From Thauera aromatica K172 (GTDB lineage Bacteria > Pseudomonadota > Gammaproteobacteria > Burkholderiales > Rhodocyclaceae): DNA of 64,000 nt. Made by a program: the position numbers and the translations under genes. The number at the start of each line of letters is the position of its first letter. The stretch's first letter is position 1. Location: contig NZ_CP028339.1 in NCBI RefSeq assembly GCF_003030465.1, forward strand, positions 1,364,001 through 1,428,000. Direction: 5' to 3'. Below the pieces are notes generated by a model that saw nothing but the letters and a program-made list of their open reading frames with translations, ran no database searches and had not been told where the DNA came from. Positions 47,836-56,156 of the stretch are shown here, one piece after another.

Positions 47836-47844
47836 TGCTAGGAT
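47836..47844 (+). promoter_or_regulatory. candidate extended -10 promoter for rlmJ
   Basis: TGCTAGGAT contains an extended TG motif and a -10-like TAGGAT, 25 bases upstream of the rlmJ ATG. No clear -35 was found. Confidence 0.4.
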
Positions 47845-47868
47845 GCGGGCCGCACAGGGAAAGTCTTC

Positions 47869-48714
47869 ATGCTCAGCTATCGTCACGCCTTTCATGCCGG
47901 CAACCACGCCGACGTCCTCAAGCATGTGGTTCTGCTCGAACTGCTCGCCTATTTCAATCGCAAGGACAAGCCCTGGCAGTACATCGACACCCATGCCGGC
48001 GGCGGTTGCTACGCGCTCGCGAGCGCGCAGGCGGAAAAAACCGCCGAATCCGCCGACGGCATCGGCCGGCTGTGGGCGCGCGAAGACCTGCCCGAGCCGG
48101 TCGCGGCCTATGTCGCCGCGGTGCGCCAGTTCAACCCCCAGGGGCGCCTGCTGTTCTATCCGGGCTCGCCGGCGCTGGCGATGACGGTCGCGCGCAGCCA
48201 GGACCGCCTGCGCCTGTTCGAACTGCATCCGGCCGATTTCGACTCCTTGCAGCGCACCTTCGCCGCCGAGCGCGGGCGCGTGCAGGTGAGCCGGGCCGAC
48301 GGCTTTGCCGCCCTCAAAAGCCTGCTGCCGCCGCCTTCGCGCCGTGCGCTGGCGTTGATCGACCCGCCTTACGAGCTGAAGGAAGATTACCGCCGCGCAG
48401 TCGAGGTGCTGCGCGATGCGATGCGCCGTTTCCCCACCGGGACGTATGCCCTGTGGTATCCGATGCTGAGCCGTGCCGAAGCCCGGGCACTGCCCGGCCG
48501 GCTGGCCGAACTGGGGGCGCAGAGCTGGCTGGATGTGCGGCTGGCGGTGCGCACCCCGCCGCGCGACGGGTTCGGCATGTTCGGCAGCGGACTCTACATC
48601 GTCAATCCGCCCTGGGTGCTGCCCGCGCGGCTGGAGGCGACGATGCCCTGGCTGGTCGAGCGCCTGGCGATCGACGAGGGCGCGGGCTTCGATCTCGAGC
48701 ACCACATCGAGTGA
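47869..48714 (+). CDS. rlmJ: 23S rRNA (adenine-2030-N6)-methyltransferase
   Basis: This 281-residue protein begins MLSYRHAFHAGNHADVLKH, a signature of RlmJ, and carries the N6-adenine methyltransferase motif DPPYE at residues 165-169 (LIDPPYELKEDY). It methylates A2030 of 23S rRNA using S-adenosylmethionine. Length matches the E. coli enzyme (280). The last part, GLYIVNPPWVLPARLE, is also conserved in the family. It is transcribed alone, with a promoter facing the hexapeptide-repeat gene. Confidence 0.93.
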   Translation: MLSYRHAFHAGNHADVLKHVVLLELLAYFNRKDKPWQYIDTHAGGGCYALASAQAEKTAESADGIGRLWAREDLPEPVAAYVAAVRQFNPQGRLLFYPGSPALAMTVARSQDRLRLFELHPADFDSLQRTFAAERGRVQVSRADGFAALKSLLPPPSRRALALIDPPYELKEDYRRAVEVLRDAMRRFPTGTYALWYPMLSRAEARALPGRLAELGAQSWLDVRLAVRTPPRDGFGMFGSGLYIVNPPWVLPARLEATMPWLVERLAIDEGAGFDLEHHIE

Positions 48715-48806
48715 GGCGGAGTTTTTACGCTGCAGCGCACGATAAGATTGGGCGAGCGCAATTTTTCTGAAACAATACGCGCTTTCGTATTGACCGGAAT
48801 CCCATT

Positions 48807-50387
48807 GTGGACCTGCAGCAAATCAGCGAACTCGAGCGTGCCGCTCAGGGCGGGCGGGGCGAACTACTAAGACTCGGGGTCGGCATCCTCTTCATCGTCG
48901 GGGTGATGTTCTACGCCGGCTTGAGGGGCGACGGCGAAGCCAGCCTGATCCTGGTGATGGCGGCGATGATCGGCGGCTACATGGCGATGAACATCGGCGC
49001 CAACGACGTCGCCAACAACGTCGGCCCGGCGGTGGGGTCGAAAGCGCTCACCCTGGCGGGGGCGCTGGTGATCGCCGCGATTTTCGAGGCTGCCGGGGCG
49101 CTGATCGCCGGCGGCGAGGTGATCGGCACCATCCGCAACGGCATCATCGACCCCAACCTGATCACGGACTCCGACACTTTCGTCTGGATCATGCTCGCTG
49201 CGCTGCTCGCCGGTGCGCTGTGGCTGAACATCGCCACCGCGGTGGGAGCGCCGGTGTCGACGACGCACTCGATCGTCGGCGCCGTGCTCGGCTCGGGGAT
49301 GGCGGCGGCCGGCCCTGCCATCGTCGACTGGGCGACGATGGGCAACATCGCGGCAAGCTGGGTGATTTCGCCGCTGCTCGGCGGCGTGTTTGCAGCGGCA
49401 TTCCTTTATCTGGTCAAGCGCAGCATCACCTACCAGGCCGACATGGCCGAGGCGGCACGGCGCACGGTGCCGCTGCTGGTCGGGCTGATGGCGTGGACCT
49501 TCTCCACCTACCTCATTCTGAAGGGGCTTAACCGGGTGTGGACGGTCGGTTTCTGGCCGGCGATGCTGTACGGCCTGGTGGTGGGCGTATTCGTCTTCAT
49601 TGTTGTCCGCCGTATGCTGAGCAGCAGGCAAGGCATCGTTGCCAATACGAAGGAGAGCGTGAACCGGCTGTTCACGGCTCCGCTGATCTTCGCCGCGGCC
49701 CTGCTCAGTTTCGCCCACGGCTCCAACGACGTCGCCAATGCGGTCGGACCGCTGGCTGCGATCGTCGACGTCGTCACCTCAGGGGGCGAGATTCACAAGG
49801 ATGCGCCGATCCCCACCTGGGTGATGATGGTCGGTGCGATCGGCATTTCGCTCGGGCTGGCGCTGTTCGGCCCCAAAGTCATTCGCACGGTGGGCTCGGA
49901 AATCACCGAACTCGACCAGATGCGTGCGTTCTGCATCGCGATGGCGGCCACGATCACGGTGATCGTCGCCAGCCAGCTCGGCCTGCCGGTGAGCTCGACC
50001 CACATCGCGGTGGGCGGGGTGTTCGGAGTCGGCTTCCTGCGCGAGTACCTCAAGAGCAATTACGACCGGATGCTGTCCGAGATCAAGGCGCACCACCCCG
50101 AGGGCGACCAGGTTGCGATCGAAGGCTTCATCGCGCGCTTCGAAAAAGCCTCGGTGGAAGAAAAGGGGGTGATGCTGCGCGATCTGAAGGAGCGCTCGAA
50201 GAACGCCCAGGACCCGGCGCATTTTTCCAAGGGTGAGCGCAAGAACCTGAAAAAGGTCTACCGCCGCGAGCTGGTCAAGCGCTCGCAGCTGCTGCGCATC
50301 GCAGCGGCCTGGGTGATCACCGTTCCGGCCTCGGCGCTGATGGCGGCAATTCTCTTCTTCACCATCCGCGGCATGATGGTGTCCTGA
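48807..50387 (+). CDS. inorganic phosphate transporter, PiT family
   Basis: This 526-residue integral membrane protein has the two PiT repeats: GANDVANNVGPAVGSKAL in the first half and SHGSNDVANAVGPLAAI (as FAHGSNDVANAVGP) in the second, with matching PVSTTHS and PVSSTHI motifs. It takes up phosphate with protons or metal-phosphate. A hydrophilic stretch of about 95 residues (near 420-500) separates the last membrane segments. The start is GTG at 48807; the ribosome site is weak. DUF3301 and folE follow or oppose it. Confidence 0.9.
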   Translation: MDLQQISELERAAQGGRGELLRLGVGILFIVGVMFYAGLRGDGEASLILVMAAMIGGYMAMNIGANDVANNVGPAVGSKALTLAGALVIAAIFEAAGALIAGGEVIGTIRNGIIDPNLITDSDTFVWIMLAALLAGALWLNIATAVGAPVSTTHSIVGAVLGSGMAAAGPAIVDWATMGNIAASWVISPLLGGVFAAAFLYLVKRSITYQADMAEAARRTVPLLVGLMAWTFSTYLILKGLNRVWTVGFWPAMLYGLVVGVFVFIVVRRMLSSRQGIVANTKESVNRLFTAPLIFAAALLSFAHGSNDVANAVGPLAAIVDVVTSGGEIHKDAPIPTWVMMVGAIGISLGLALFGPKVIRTVGSEITELDQMRAFCIAMAATITVIVASQLGLPVSSTHIAVGGVFGVGFLREYLKSNYDRMLSEIKAHHPEGDQVAIEGFIARFEKASVEEKGVMLRDLKERSKNAQDPAHFSKGERKNLKKVYRRELVKRSQLLRIAAAWVITVPASALMAAILFFTIRGMMVS

Positions 50388-50415
50388 GTCCGGCGGCCGG
50401 GCGGGGGCTGCGCGC

Positions 50416-50754
50416 ATGAACCTGGCTGAAATCGCCGCGCTGCTGGCGCTGGGCGGGGTGGCGTGGTTCTGGCTCGACAGCCTGAAAGCGCGCGAAGCCG
50501 GGGTGCTGGCGGCGCGGCGGGCCTGTGCGCGCGAAGGCGTGCAGTTCCTCGACGAAACCGTCGTCGGCCACGGCCTTCGTCCGGCGCGCGACGAGCGCGG
50601 CCACATGGTGCTGCGGCGGGCCTACGAGTTCGAATACTCGCTCACCGGCAATGACCGCTATCACGGCAGCGTGGTGCTCGAAGGGCGTGAGGTGACGCTG
50701 GTCGATGTCAGTGCGCATCGACCTCCGGCGGCGGTCGTCGTCGACCTGCGCTGA
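50416..50754 (+). CDS. DUF3301 family membrane-anchored protein
   Basis: This 112-residue protein has an N-terminal membrane segment (IAALLALGGVAWFWLDSL) and a soluble domain containing the GVQFLDETVVGHGLRPARDE and YEFEYSLTGNDRYHGSV stretches typical of DUF3301. The function is unknown. It starts 28 bases after the phosphate transporter stop and converges with folE over ten bases. Confidence 0.82.
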   Translation: MNLAEIAALLALGGVAWFWLDSLKAREAGVLAARRACAREGVQFLDETVVGHGLRPARDERGHMVLRRAYEFEYSLTGNDRYHGSVVLEGREVTLVDVSAHRPPAAVVVDLR

Positions 50755-50764
50755 CGCCGCCCGC

Positions 50765-51397
50765 TCAGCTGCGGCGATGTTCGATGGCGCGCAGGAACTC
50801 GGCGCGCGACTGGGGCGAGCGTTCGAATTCTCCGCAGAAAGCCTGGGTGATCACGCGTTCGTCGCCGCGGCGGTCCTCGCCGAGGAGCAGGCACAGCTGT
50901 TCGGCTTCGATCACGCACGCCGCGCCCGCCGCCTTGCCGTGCGTCATCAGGGCTTCGGCGATGTCGCGCGTCATCCATTCCTGATAGGTGAAGCGGTGCC
51001 CGATCGCGTCGACGAGGCGGGCGATGCGGCCGAAACCGTGGAGCCGCCCTCCCGGCAGGTAGGCGACGTGGGCCACGCCGCGGAAAGGCACCAGGTGGTG
51101 CGGGCAGACGCCATGCACGGCGATGCCGCGCACCACCACCATGTCCCGGCGCGGGTCTTCGAAGCCGTCGCCGAGCACTTCGGCCGGATCGAGGTCGTAG
51201 CCGCCGAGCAGGCGGTGCTGCCATAGCTCGCGCACGCGCTGGGCGGTGCGTCCGGTGTGCGAAGTGTCGGCAGCGACGCCGCAGGCGCGCAGCAGATCGA
51301 CCACGGCCTGCTCGAACGCGGCGGGGTCGAACTCGCCGCTGCGGGCGATTCCTATTGCCCGCGGCCGGGGAGGGGGCGGATGTTCGTGTGTGCTCAT
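50765..51397 (-). CDS. folE: GTP cyclohydrolase I
   Basis: This 210-residue enzyme opens GTP to dihydroneopterin triphosphate, the first step to folate. Zinc ligands are Cys98 and His101 (GVCPHHLVPF) and Cys169 (EAEQLCLLL). The GRIARLVDAIGHRFTYQE region binds the GTP ribose and triphosphate. The motif CPHH replaces the more usual CEHH. The ATG at 51397 is preceded by AGGAATCC; the long upstream frame on this strand is the antisense of the next gene. Confidence 0.92.
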   Translation of the reverse strand: MSTHEHPPPPRPRAIGIARSGEFDPAAFEQAVVDLLRACGVAADTSHTGRTAQRVRELWQHRLLGGYDLDPAEVLGDGFEDPRRDMVVVRGIAVHGVCPHHLVPFRGVAHVAYLPGGRLHGFGRIARLVDAIGHRFTYQEWMTRDIAEALMTHGKAAGAACVIEAEQLCLLLGEDRRGDERVITQAFCGEFERSPQSRAEFLRAIEHRRS

Positions 51398-51532
51398 GCC
51401 TGGATTCCTGGCGCTGCCTGTGCATCGGGAGGATCCGATGATACGCCCCCGCGCCGCCGCTGCCGACCGCTTCGCGCATTGCCTCTGCGCCAGCGGGTGG
51501 GCACAATGGGCGCCTTTTTCACGGTGCCCGTC

Positions 51533-52303
51533 ATGACTCTTTCCGACTCCGCTCTGCCCGCCGACCCGCTCGCCGTGCAGGTCGATGCCGCCGCCCAGCG
51601 TCAGGCCGCGCGGCTGGCGCAGGATGCGTTCGCACGCGTGTTCCGCCTCAGCGTGTCGGAAAGCGATGCGGCCCGTCGCAAGGGGGTGGCCGAACTGCAC
51701 GCGGACCTGCGCGACTGGGCCGGCGCCGCAGCGAGCGAGGAAGCGCGCGCGTTGCGCCTGGCCCTGCTGCTGTCGGGGATGGATCAATGGGGGCTGGCGT
51801 GGAGCCAGGCCTTCGGGCTGGTGGCGATCCCCGGCCTGAGCGAACTGGTCGGCGCCTTGCGTACCGGGCTCGACGCGCAGGCCGAGGCGCGCTTCCTGCG
51901 CCAGTTCGAGGCGCTCGCAGCGGCTGAGGAGAGCGCCATCGATTTCAAGGTGGAGCTGCGCCGGGGCCTTCACCTGGCCCTGTGGCACGCGGCGATCGCC
52001 GCCGAGGACCGCGATCAGGCGCTGCGCCTTGCCGGCCAGCTCGGCAGCCAGCTGCTCGCCCTGGTGCGCGACATGCCGCACGCCGGGTGGCGCCTGGTCG
52101 CCGACGCCCTCGCTTTCATCCAGATCCGTTGCCTGGCCGACGGCCTTGCCGCCGAAGGGCTGGGCCAGGAGGCGACCCAGGCCTTGTTCGCCGCGCTCGC
52201 GCGCGAATTGCCGAAAGCGCTCGGCGAGCGCGTGATGGCCCACGCTGCGCGCGCGGTGATCGCCTGGCAGCAGGCCGAGCGCACCTCCGGGCAGGTGCAC
52301 TGA
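51533..52303 (+). CDS. uncharacterised Ala/Leu-rich helical protein upstream of yaeQ
   Basis: This 256-residue protein has no domain that can be named from sequence. It is almost entirely helical by composition, with repeated Ala-Leu-Arg patterns, no signal peptide and no membrane segment. Its stop overlaps the yaeQ start (TGATG), so the two are translated together. An in-frame ATG at 51506 would add nine residues. CACAATGG at 51503 resembles a -10 element, which would favour the later start. It could act with YaeQ, but nothing in the sequence shows how. Confidence 0.7.
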   Translation: MTLSDSALPADPLAVQVDAAAQRQAARLAQDAFARVFRLSVSESDAARRKGVAELHADLRDWAGAAASEEARALRLALLLSGMDQWGLAWSQAFGLVAIPGLSELVGALRTGLDAQAEARFLRQFEALAAAEESAIDFKVELRRGLHLALWHAAIAAEDRDQALRLAGQLGSQLLALVRDMPHAGWRLVADALAFIQIRCLADGLAAEGLGQEATQALFAALARELPKALGERVMAHAARAVIAWQQAERTSGQVH

Positions 52304-52869
52304 TGGCGCTCAAGGCCACGATCTTCAAGGCCGAGATCCAGGTCGCCGACATCGACCGCGGCCACTATGCCGACTATGCCCTGACCCTGGCGCGCCACCC
52401 CTCGGAGACCGATGAGCGGATGATGGTGCGCCTGCTGGCGTTTGCGCTGTTCGCCGACCCCGCGCTCGGTTTCGGCAAGGGGCTGTGCGCCGATGACGAA
52501 CCCGACCTGTGGCAGAAGGACTTGACCGGCACCATCGAGCGCTGGATCGACGTCGGCCAGCCCGACGAGAAGTGGGTGCGCAAAGCCTGCGGGCGCGCCC
52601 GCGAAGTGGTCGTTCTCGCCTACGGGCGCGCGCTCGATGTCTGGTGGAGCGGGGTCCGGGCGCGCCTCGAGCGCCAGTCCGGGCTGCAGGTGATCGAGCT
52701 GGCGCGCGAAGCCGGCACCGAGCTGGCGAAGCTCGCCGAGCGTACGATGCGCCTGCAGTTCAGCATCCAGGACGGCCAGGTGTGGGTCACCAACGGACGC
52801 GCCACGGTGAGCATCGAGCCGCGCTGGCTGCAGGGCGAGCGGCGGCTGGCCGAAGGTTCAGGCGACTGA
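52303..52869 (+). CDS. yaeQ: YaeQ family protein
   Basis: This 188-residue YaeQ protein begins MALKATIFKAEIQVADIDR and contains the HPSETDERMMVRLLAFALFA and GQPDEKWVRKACGRA motifs of the family, which has a PD-(D/E)XK nuclease-like fold. The E. coli protein has no firmly known role. Its last 12 bases overlap, on opposite strands, the 3' end of the GGDEF-EAL gene. Confidence 0.9.
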   Translation: MALKATIFKAEIQVADIDRGHYADYALTLARHPSETDERMMVRLLAFALFADPALGFGKGLCADDEPDLWQKDLTGTIERWIDVGQPDEKWVRKACGRAREVVVLAYGRALDVWWSGVRARLERQSGLQVIELAREAGTELAKLAERTMRLQFSIQDGQVWVTNGRATVSIEPRWLQGERRLAEGSGD

Positions 52870-55800
52870 GGGTTCGGCCGAGGATTCGGTCCGGTTGTCG
52901 TGGCCGGCGTACCACGACAACCAGCCGACGATGTGCTCGGCCGGCATCGGGCGTGCGATACCGTAGCCCTGGCCGAGGCGGCAGCCGAGCGCGCGCAACG
53001 CGGCGGCATGTTCGGGCGTTTCCACCCCTTCGGCGATGACTTCGCGGCCGAAGGCCTCGGCGAGCTGGATCACGCTTTGGACGATGGCGCGGTCTTCGGC
53101 ATCGTCGAGCATGTCGAGCACGAAGCTGCGGTCGATCTTCAGGCGGTCGACCGGGAGCTGGCGGAAGTACTTGAGCGACGCGTAGCCGGTGCCGAAGTCG
53201 TCCAGCGCCAGGCGCACGCCCAGTGCGCGGCAGGTGCGCAGAGCTTCGAGCGCCGTTTCCATGTCGTCGATCGCGGTGGATTCGAGAATTTCCAGTTCGA
53301 GGCGGTTCGGTGGCACTTCGGGGTGGCGGGCGAGAAGCTGTTCGAGCCGTTCGGGGAAGTCCGGCTGCAGCAGGTGGTTGGCGCCGATATTGACGCTGGC
53401 CGAGAGCGGATGTCCGGCGTGCGCCCAGGCCTGGATCTGGCTCAGGGCGGTGCCGATCACCCATTCGCCGAGGGCGCTTTCGAGCGTCGTGCCTTCGATA
53501 TAGGGGAGGAAACTGGCCGGCGGCAGCAGGCCTTCTTCCGGGTGCAGCCAGCGGATCAGTGCCTCGGTGCCGACGATGTCGCCGGTCGCCATGTCCACCT
53601 GGGGCTGGTAATGGAGGATGAACTCGCGCGCCTGCAATGCCTGGTCGAGGCGGGCGTGGCGTTGCCTGCGGTTGACCAGCTCCACTTCGATGTCCGGGTC
53701 GAACATCTGGATGCAGTTGCGCCCCTGTTGCTTGGCCCGGTACATCGCCTGGTCGGCGTGGCGCAGCAAGGTGTCGGAGTCGGCGTCGTCTTCCGGGAAC
53801 AGCGTCGCGCCGATGCTGACCGATACCGAAACGGTCTCGGTGCCGATCTGGATGGGGGCGCTGACCGCGAGCAGTATCCGCTCGAGCACCTTGGTGTTGG
53901 CGACGTCCTCGAGCAGGAGGACGAACTCATCGCCGCCGAGCCGGGCGACGGTGTCGGTGCCGCGCAGCATGGTGCTCAGGCGCTGCACGGTGGTCACCAG
54001 CACGCGGTCGCCGATTTCGTGGCCGTAGCGGTCGTTGATCGGCTTGAATTCGTCCAGATCGAGGACGCACACCGCGAGCGGCCTGTCGCTGCGCCGGGCG
54101 CGCGCGATGGCCTGGCGCAGGCGCTCGTCGAGCAGGCGGCGGTTGGGCGCGCCGGTGAGCGGATCGAAGTGGGCGATGCGATTCAGTTCCTCCTCGTGGC
54201 GCTTGAGGCGGCTGATGTCCACGAATACCGCCACATAGTGGCTCAGCATCCCGCTGTCGTCCTTGACCCTGCTGATGGAGAGGATCTCGGCATATTCCTC
54301 GCCGCTTTTGCGCCGGTTCCAGATTTCACCCTGCCAGTGATCGGTCTCGGTCAGTGCGGCCCACATCTTGCTGTAGAAGTCGGTGTCGTGCCGCCCGGAG
54401 CGCAGGAGGGAAGGAGTCTGGCCGAGAGCTTCCTCGCGCGTATATCCGGTGATGCGGACGAAGGCGGGATTGACGTCGATGATCCGGTTGTCGGCGTCGG
54501 TGACGACGATCGCCTCGTAGCTGCTGGAGAACACGTTGGCCGCCAGACGCAGCTTTTCCTCGTTGCGTTTGCGCCCCGAGATGTCGATCTGGGCGCCGAC
54601 CACCAGCTCCGGACGGCCGGCGTCGTTGTGCCGCAGCACGAGCGCGCGGTCGTGCACCCAGACCCAGTGCCCGGCCTGGTGGCGCAGGCGCAGATCCTGC
54701 TCGTAGTACGAGGTTTCGCCGTTCAGGTGGCCGACCAGGGCGGTTTCGACCCGGGCCAGATCGTCGGGATGGACCAGGGTGCGCCATCGGTCCAGGTTCA
54801 GCGTGAGGCGCTCTTCGCCGCCCAGGCCGAGCATTTCCGCCCAGCGCCGGTCGACACGGCGCTCGCCGCTGCCGATGTCCCATTCCCAGCTGCCGGCACG
54901 GGTGGCCTCGACGACGTTGCCCAGGTGTTGATGCTCGAATTCGAGCGCGGTCGCGAGGGTCTTCATCCGCATGTGCGCCCACAGCAGCCGCAACAGCAGC
55001 ACGATGAGGGCGGCTGCGGCGAGGGCGACGGCGAGCAGCTTCAAGCGGTAGCGCGTCCACACGTCGTCCCAGGTGAACACGGGGGCGGCTTCGAAGGGAG
55101 GCAGGCGCAGTTCGCGCAGGAGGGTTTCGACGTCCGAGTAGTCGGCCGCCACGGTGAAGCCCTGGATGGCCGCGGCCTGTGCGGCGGGGTGTTCGGCGGG
55201 CAGCAGCAGCGCGAGCGCGCCGATCTTGCGGACCACGCTCTGATCGACGTGGGGGAGCGCGACGAGCGGCCATTCCGGGTAGAGGCGGGTGGAGGTGACG
55301 TAAGGGTAGTCGGGCGGCGACTGGCGGTTGATCACCCGGAGGCTGGAGACTTCGGGGTGTCCTTCGCGGATGAGCTGCTCGAGGAGCCCGGTGCGGATGA
55401 AGGCGGCATCGGCCTCGCGGGCGATCACTGCGAACACGGCGCTGTCCTGTTCCTGGTCGAGGGGCTTGAGGCGCAGCGTCTCGGGGTCGATGCCGGCGGC
55501 CTTGAGTTCGAGGGCCTGGGCGGCATAGGTGGCGAGGAAGTTCGCGCTGGACGTGGCGACGACTTTGCCCTTGAGGTCTGCGAGGCGACGGATCGCCGGG
55601 TTGTCCGCGCGGGCGACGATTACGCCGCCGTAGGTCGAGACCGGGCGGCCGTAGTCGAGGTTGACCTGGGTCGCGATCGCGCCGGAGAGTTCGTTTTCCG
55701 TCCGCAGGGCGATGAAGTGCGCCGGGTTGGTGAGGACCAGGTCGAGTTCGTGGGCGCGCAGCGCGGCCTGCATTTCCGCCTGGTCGAGAACGCGCAGGCG

Positions 55801-55986
55801 GACTTCCCGCCCGCCCAGGCCGCTACCGAGATAGTCCGCAAAAGGGCGCCAGGCGGCCTCGATGATGGGCTTCGGGCGGAGGGCGAACACCCCCAGCGTG
55901 ATCGGTTTCGTGTCCGCGGCAACGGCCATCCCGGCGCAGAGGGCGAGCACAAGCGTGCCGATGAGGTATCGGATCAAGCGCGTCAT
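52858..55986 (-). CDS. PhnD-like sensor with PAS, GGDEF and EAL domains
   Basis: This 1042-residue membrane signalling protein has, in order: a signal peptide (1-24), a periplasmic phosphonate-binding-like domain (about 27-285, with NPAHFIALR and KGKVVATSSANFLATYA), a membrane segment near 312-332, two PAS regions (about 360-590), GGDEF (LGGDEF near 682) and EAL (GTEALIRW near 805). Both GGDEF and EAL motifs are intact, so it could make and break cyclic di-GMP. The ligand is unknown; many PhnD-GGDEF-EAL proteins have lost phosphonate binding. A GGAG lies before the ATG. No operon partner is evident. Confidence 0.92.
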   Translation of the reverse strand: MTRLIRYLIGTLVLALCAGMAVAADTKPITLGVFALRPKPIIEAAWRPFADYLGSGLGGREVRLRVLDQAEMQAALRAHELDLVLTNPAHFIALRTENELSGAIATQVNLDYGRPVSTYGGVIVARADNPAIRRLADLKGKVVATSSANFLATYAAQALELKAAGIDPETLRLKPLDQEQDSAVFAVIAREADAAFIRTGLLEQLIREGHPEVSSLRVINRQSPPDYPYVTSTRLYPEWPLVALPHVDQSVVRKIGALALLLPAEHPAAQAAAIQGFTVAADYSDVETLLRELRLPPFEAAPVFTWDDVWTRYRLKLLAVALAAAALIVLLLRLLWAHMRMKTLATALEFEHQHLGNVVEATRAGSWEWDIGSGERRVDRRWAEMLGLGGEERLTLNLDRWRTLVHPDDLARVETALVGHLNGETSYYEQDLRLRHQAGHWVWVHDRALVLRHNDAGRPELVVGAQIDISGRKRNEEKLRLAANVFSSSYEAIVVTDADNRIIDVNPAFVRITGYTREEALGQTPSLLRSGRHDTDFYSKMWAALTETDHWQGEIWNRRKSGEEYAEILSISRVKDDSGMLSHYVAVFVDISRLKRHEEELNRIAHFDPLTGAPNRRLLDERLRQAIARARRSDRPLAVCVLDLDEFKPINDRYGHEIGDRVLVTTVQRLSTMLRGTDTVARLGGDEFVLLLEDVANTKVLERILLAVSAPIQIGTETVSVSVSIGATLFPEDDADSDTLLRHADQAMYRAKQQGRNCIQMFDPDIEVELVNRRQRHARLDQALQAREFILHYQPQVDMATGDIVGTEALIRWLHPEEGLLPPASFLPYIEGTTLESALGEWVIGTALSQIQAWAHAGHPLSASVNIGANHLLQPDFPERLEQLLARHPEVPPNRLELEILESTAIDDMETALEALRTCRALGVRLALDDFGTGYASLKYFRQLPVDRLKIDRSFVLDMLDDAEDRAIVQSVIQLAEAFGREVIAEGVETPEHAAALRALGCRLGQGYGIARPMPAEHIVGWLSWYAGHDNRTESSAEPSVA

Positions 55987-56156
55987 CGCCCGTCGTGCTC
56001 TCCTGCGGCAGTGGCGCGTGCGGTGACGGGGAGGTGGGCCGGCAGCAGGTGCATTTCGACGCTCTTGTCATTGTGGCGGCGCGATGATAGCGCAGGCCGT
56101 CCCCGTGCTTCGTGAACGAATGCACGAATTGCTGTCATTCGGATGTGGTAGCGGGT

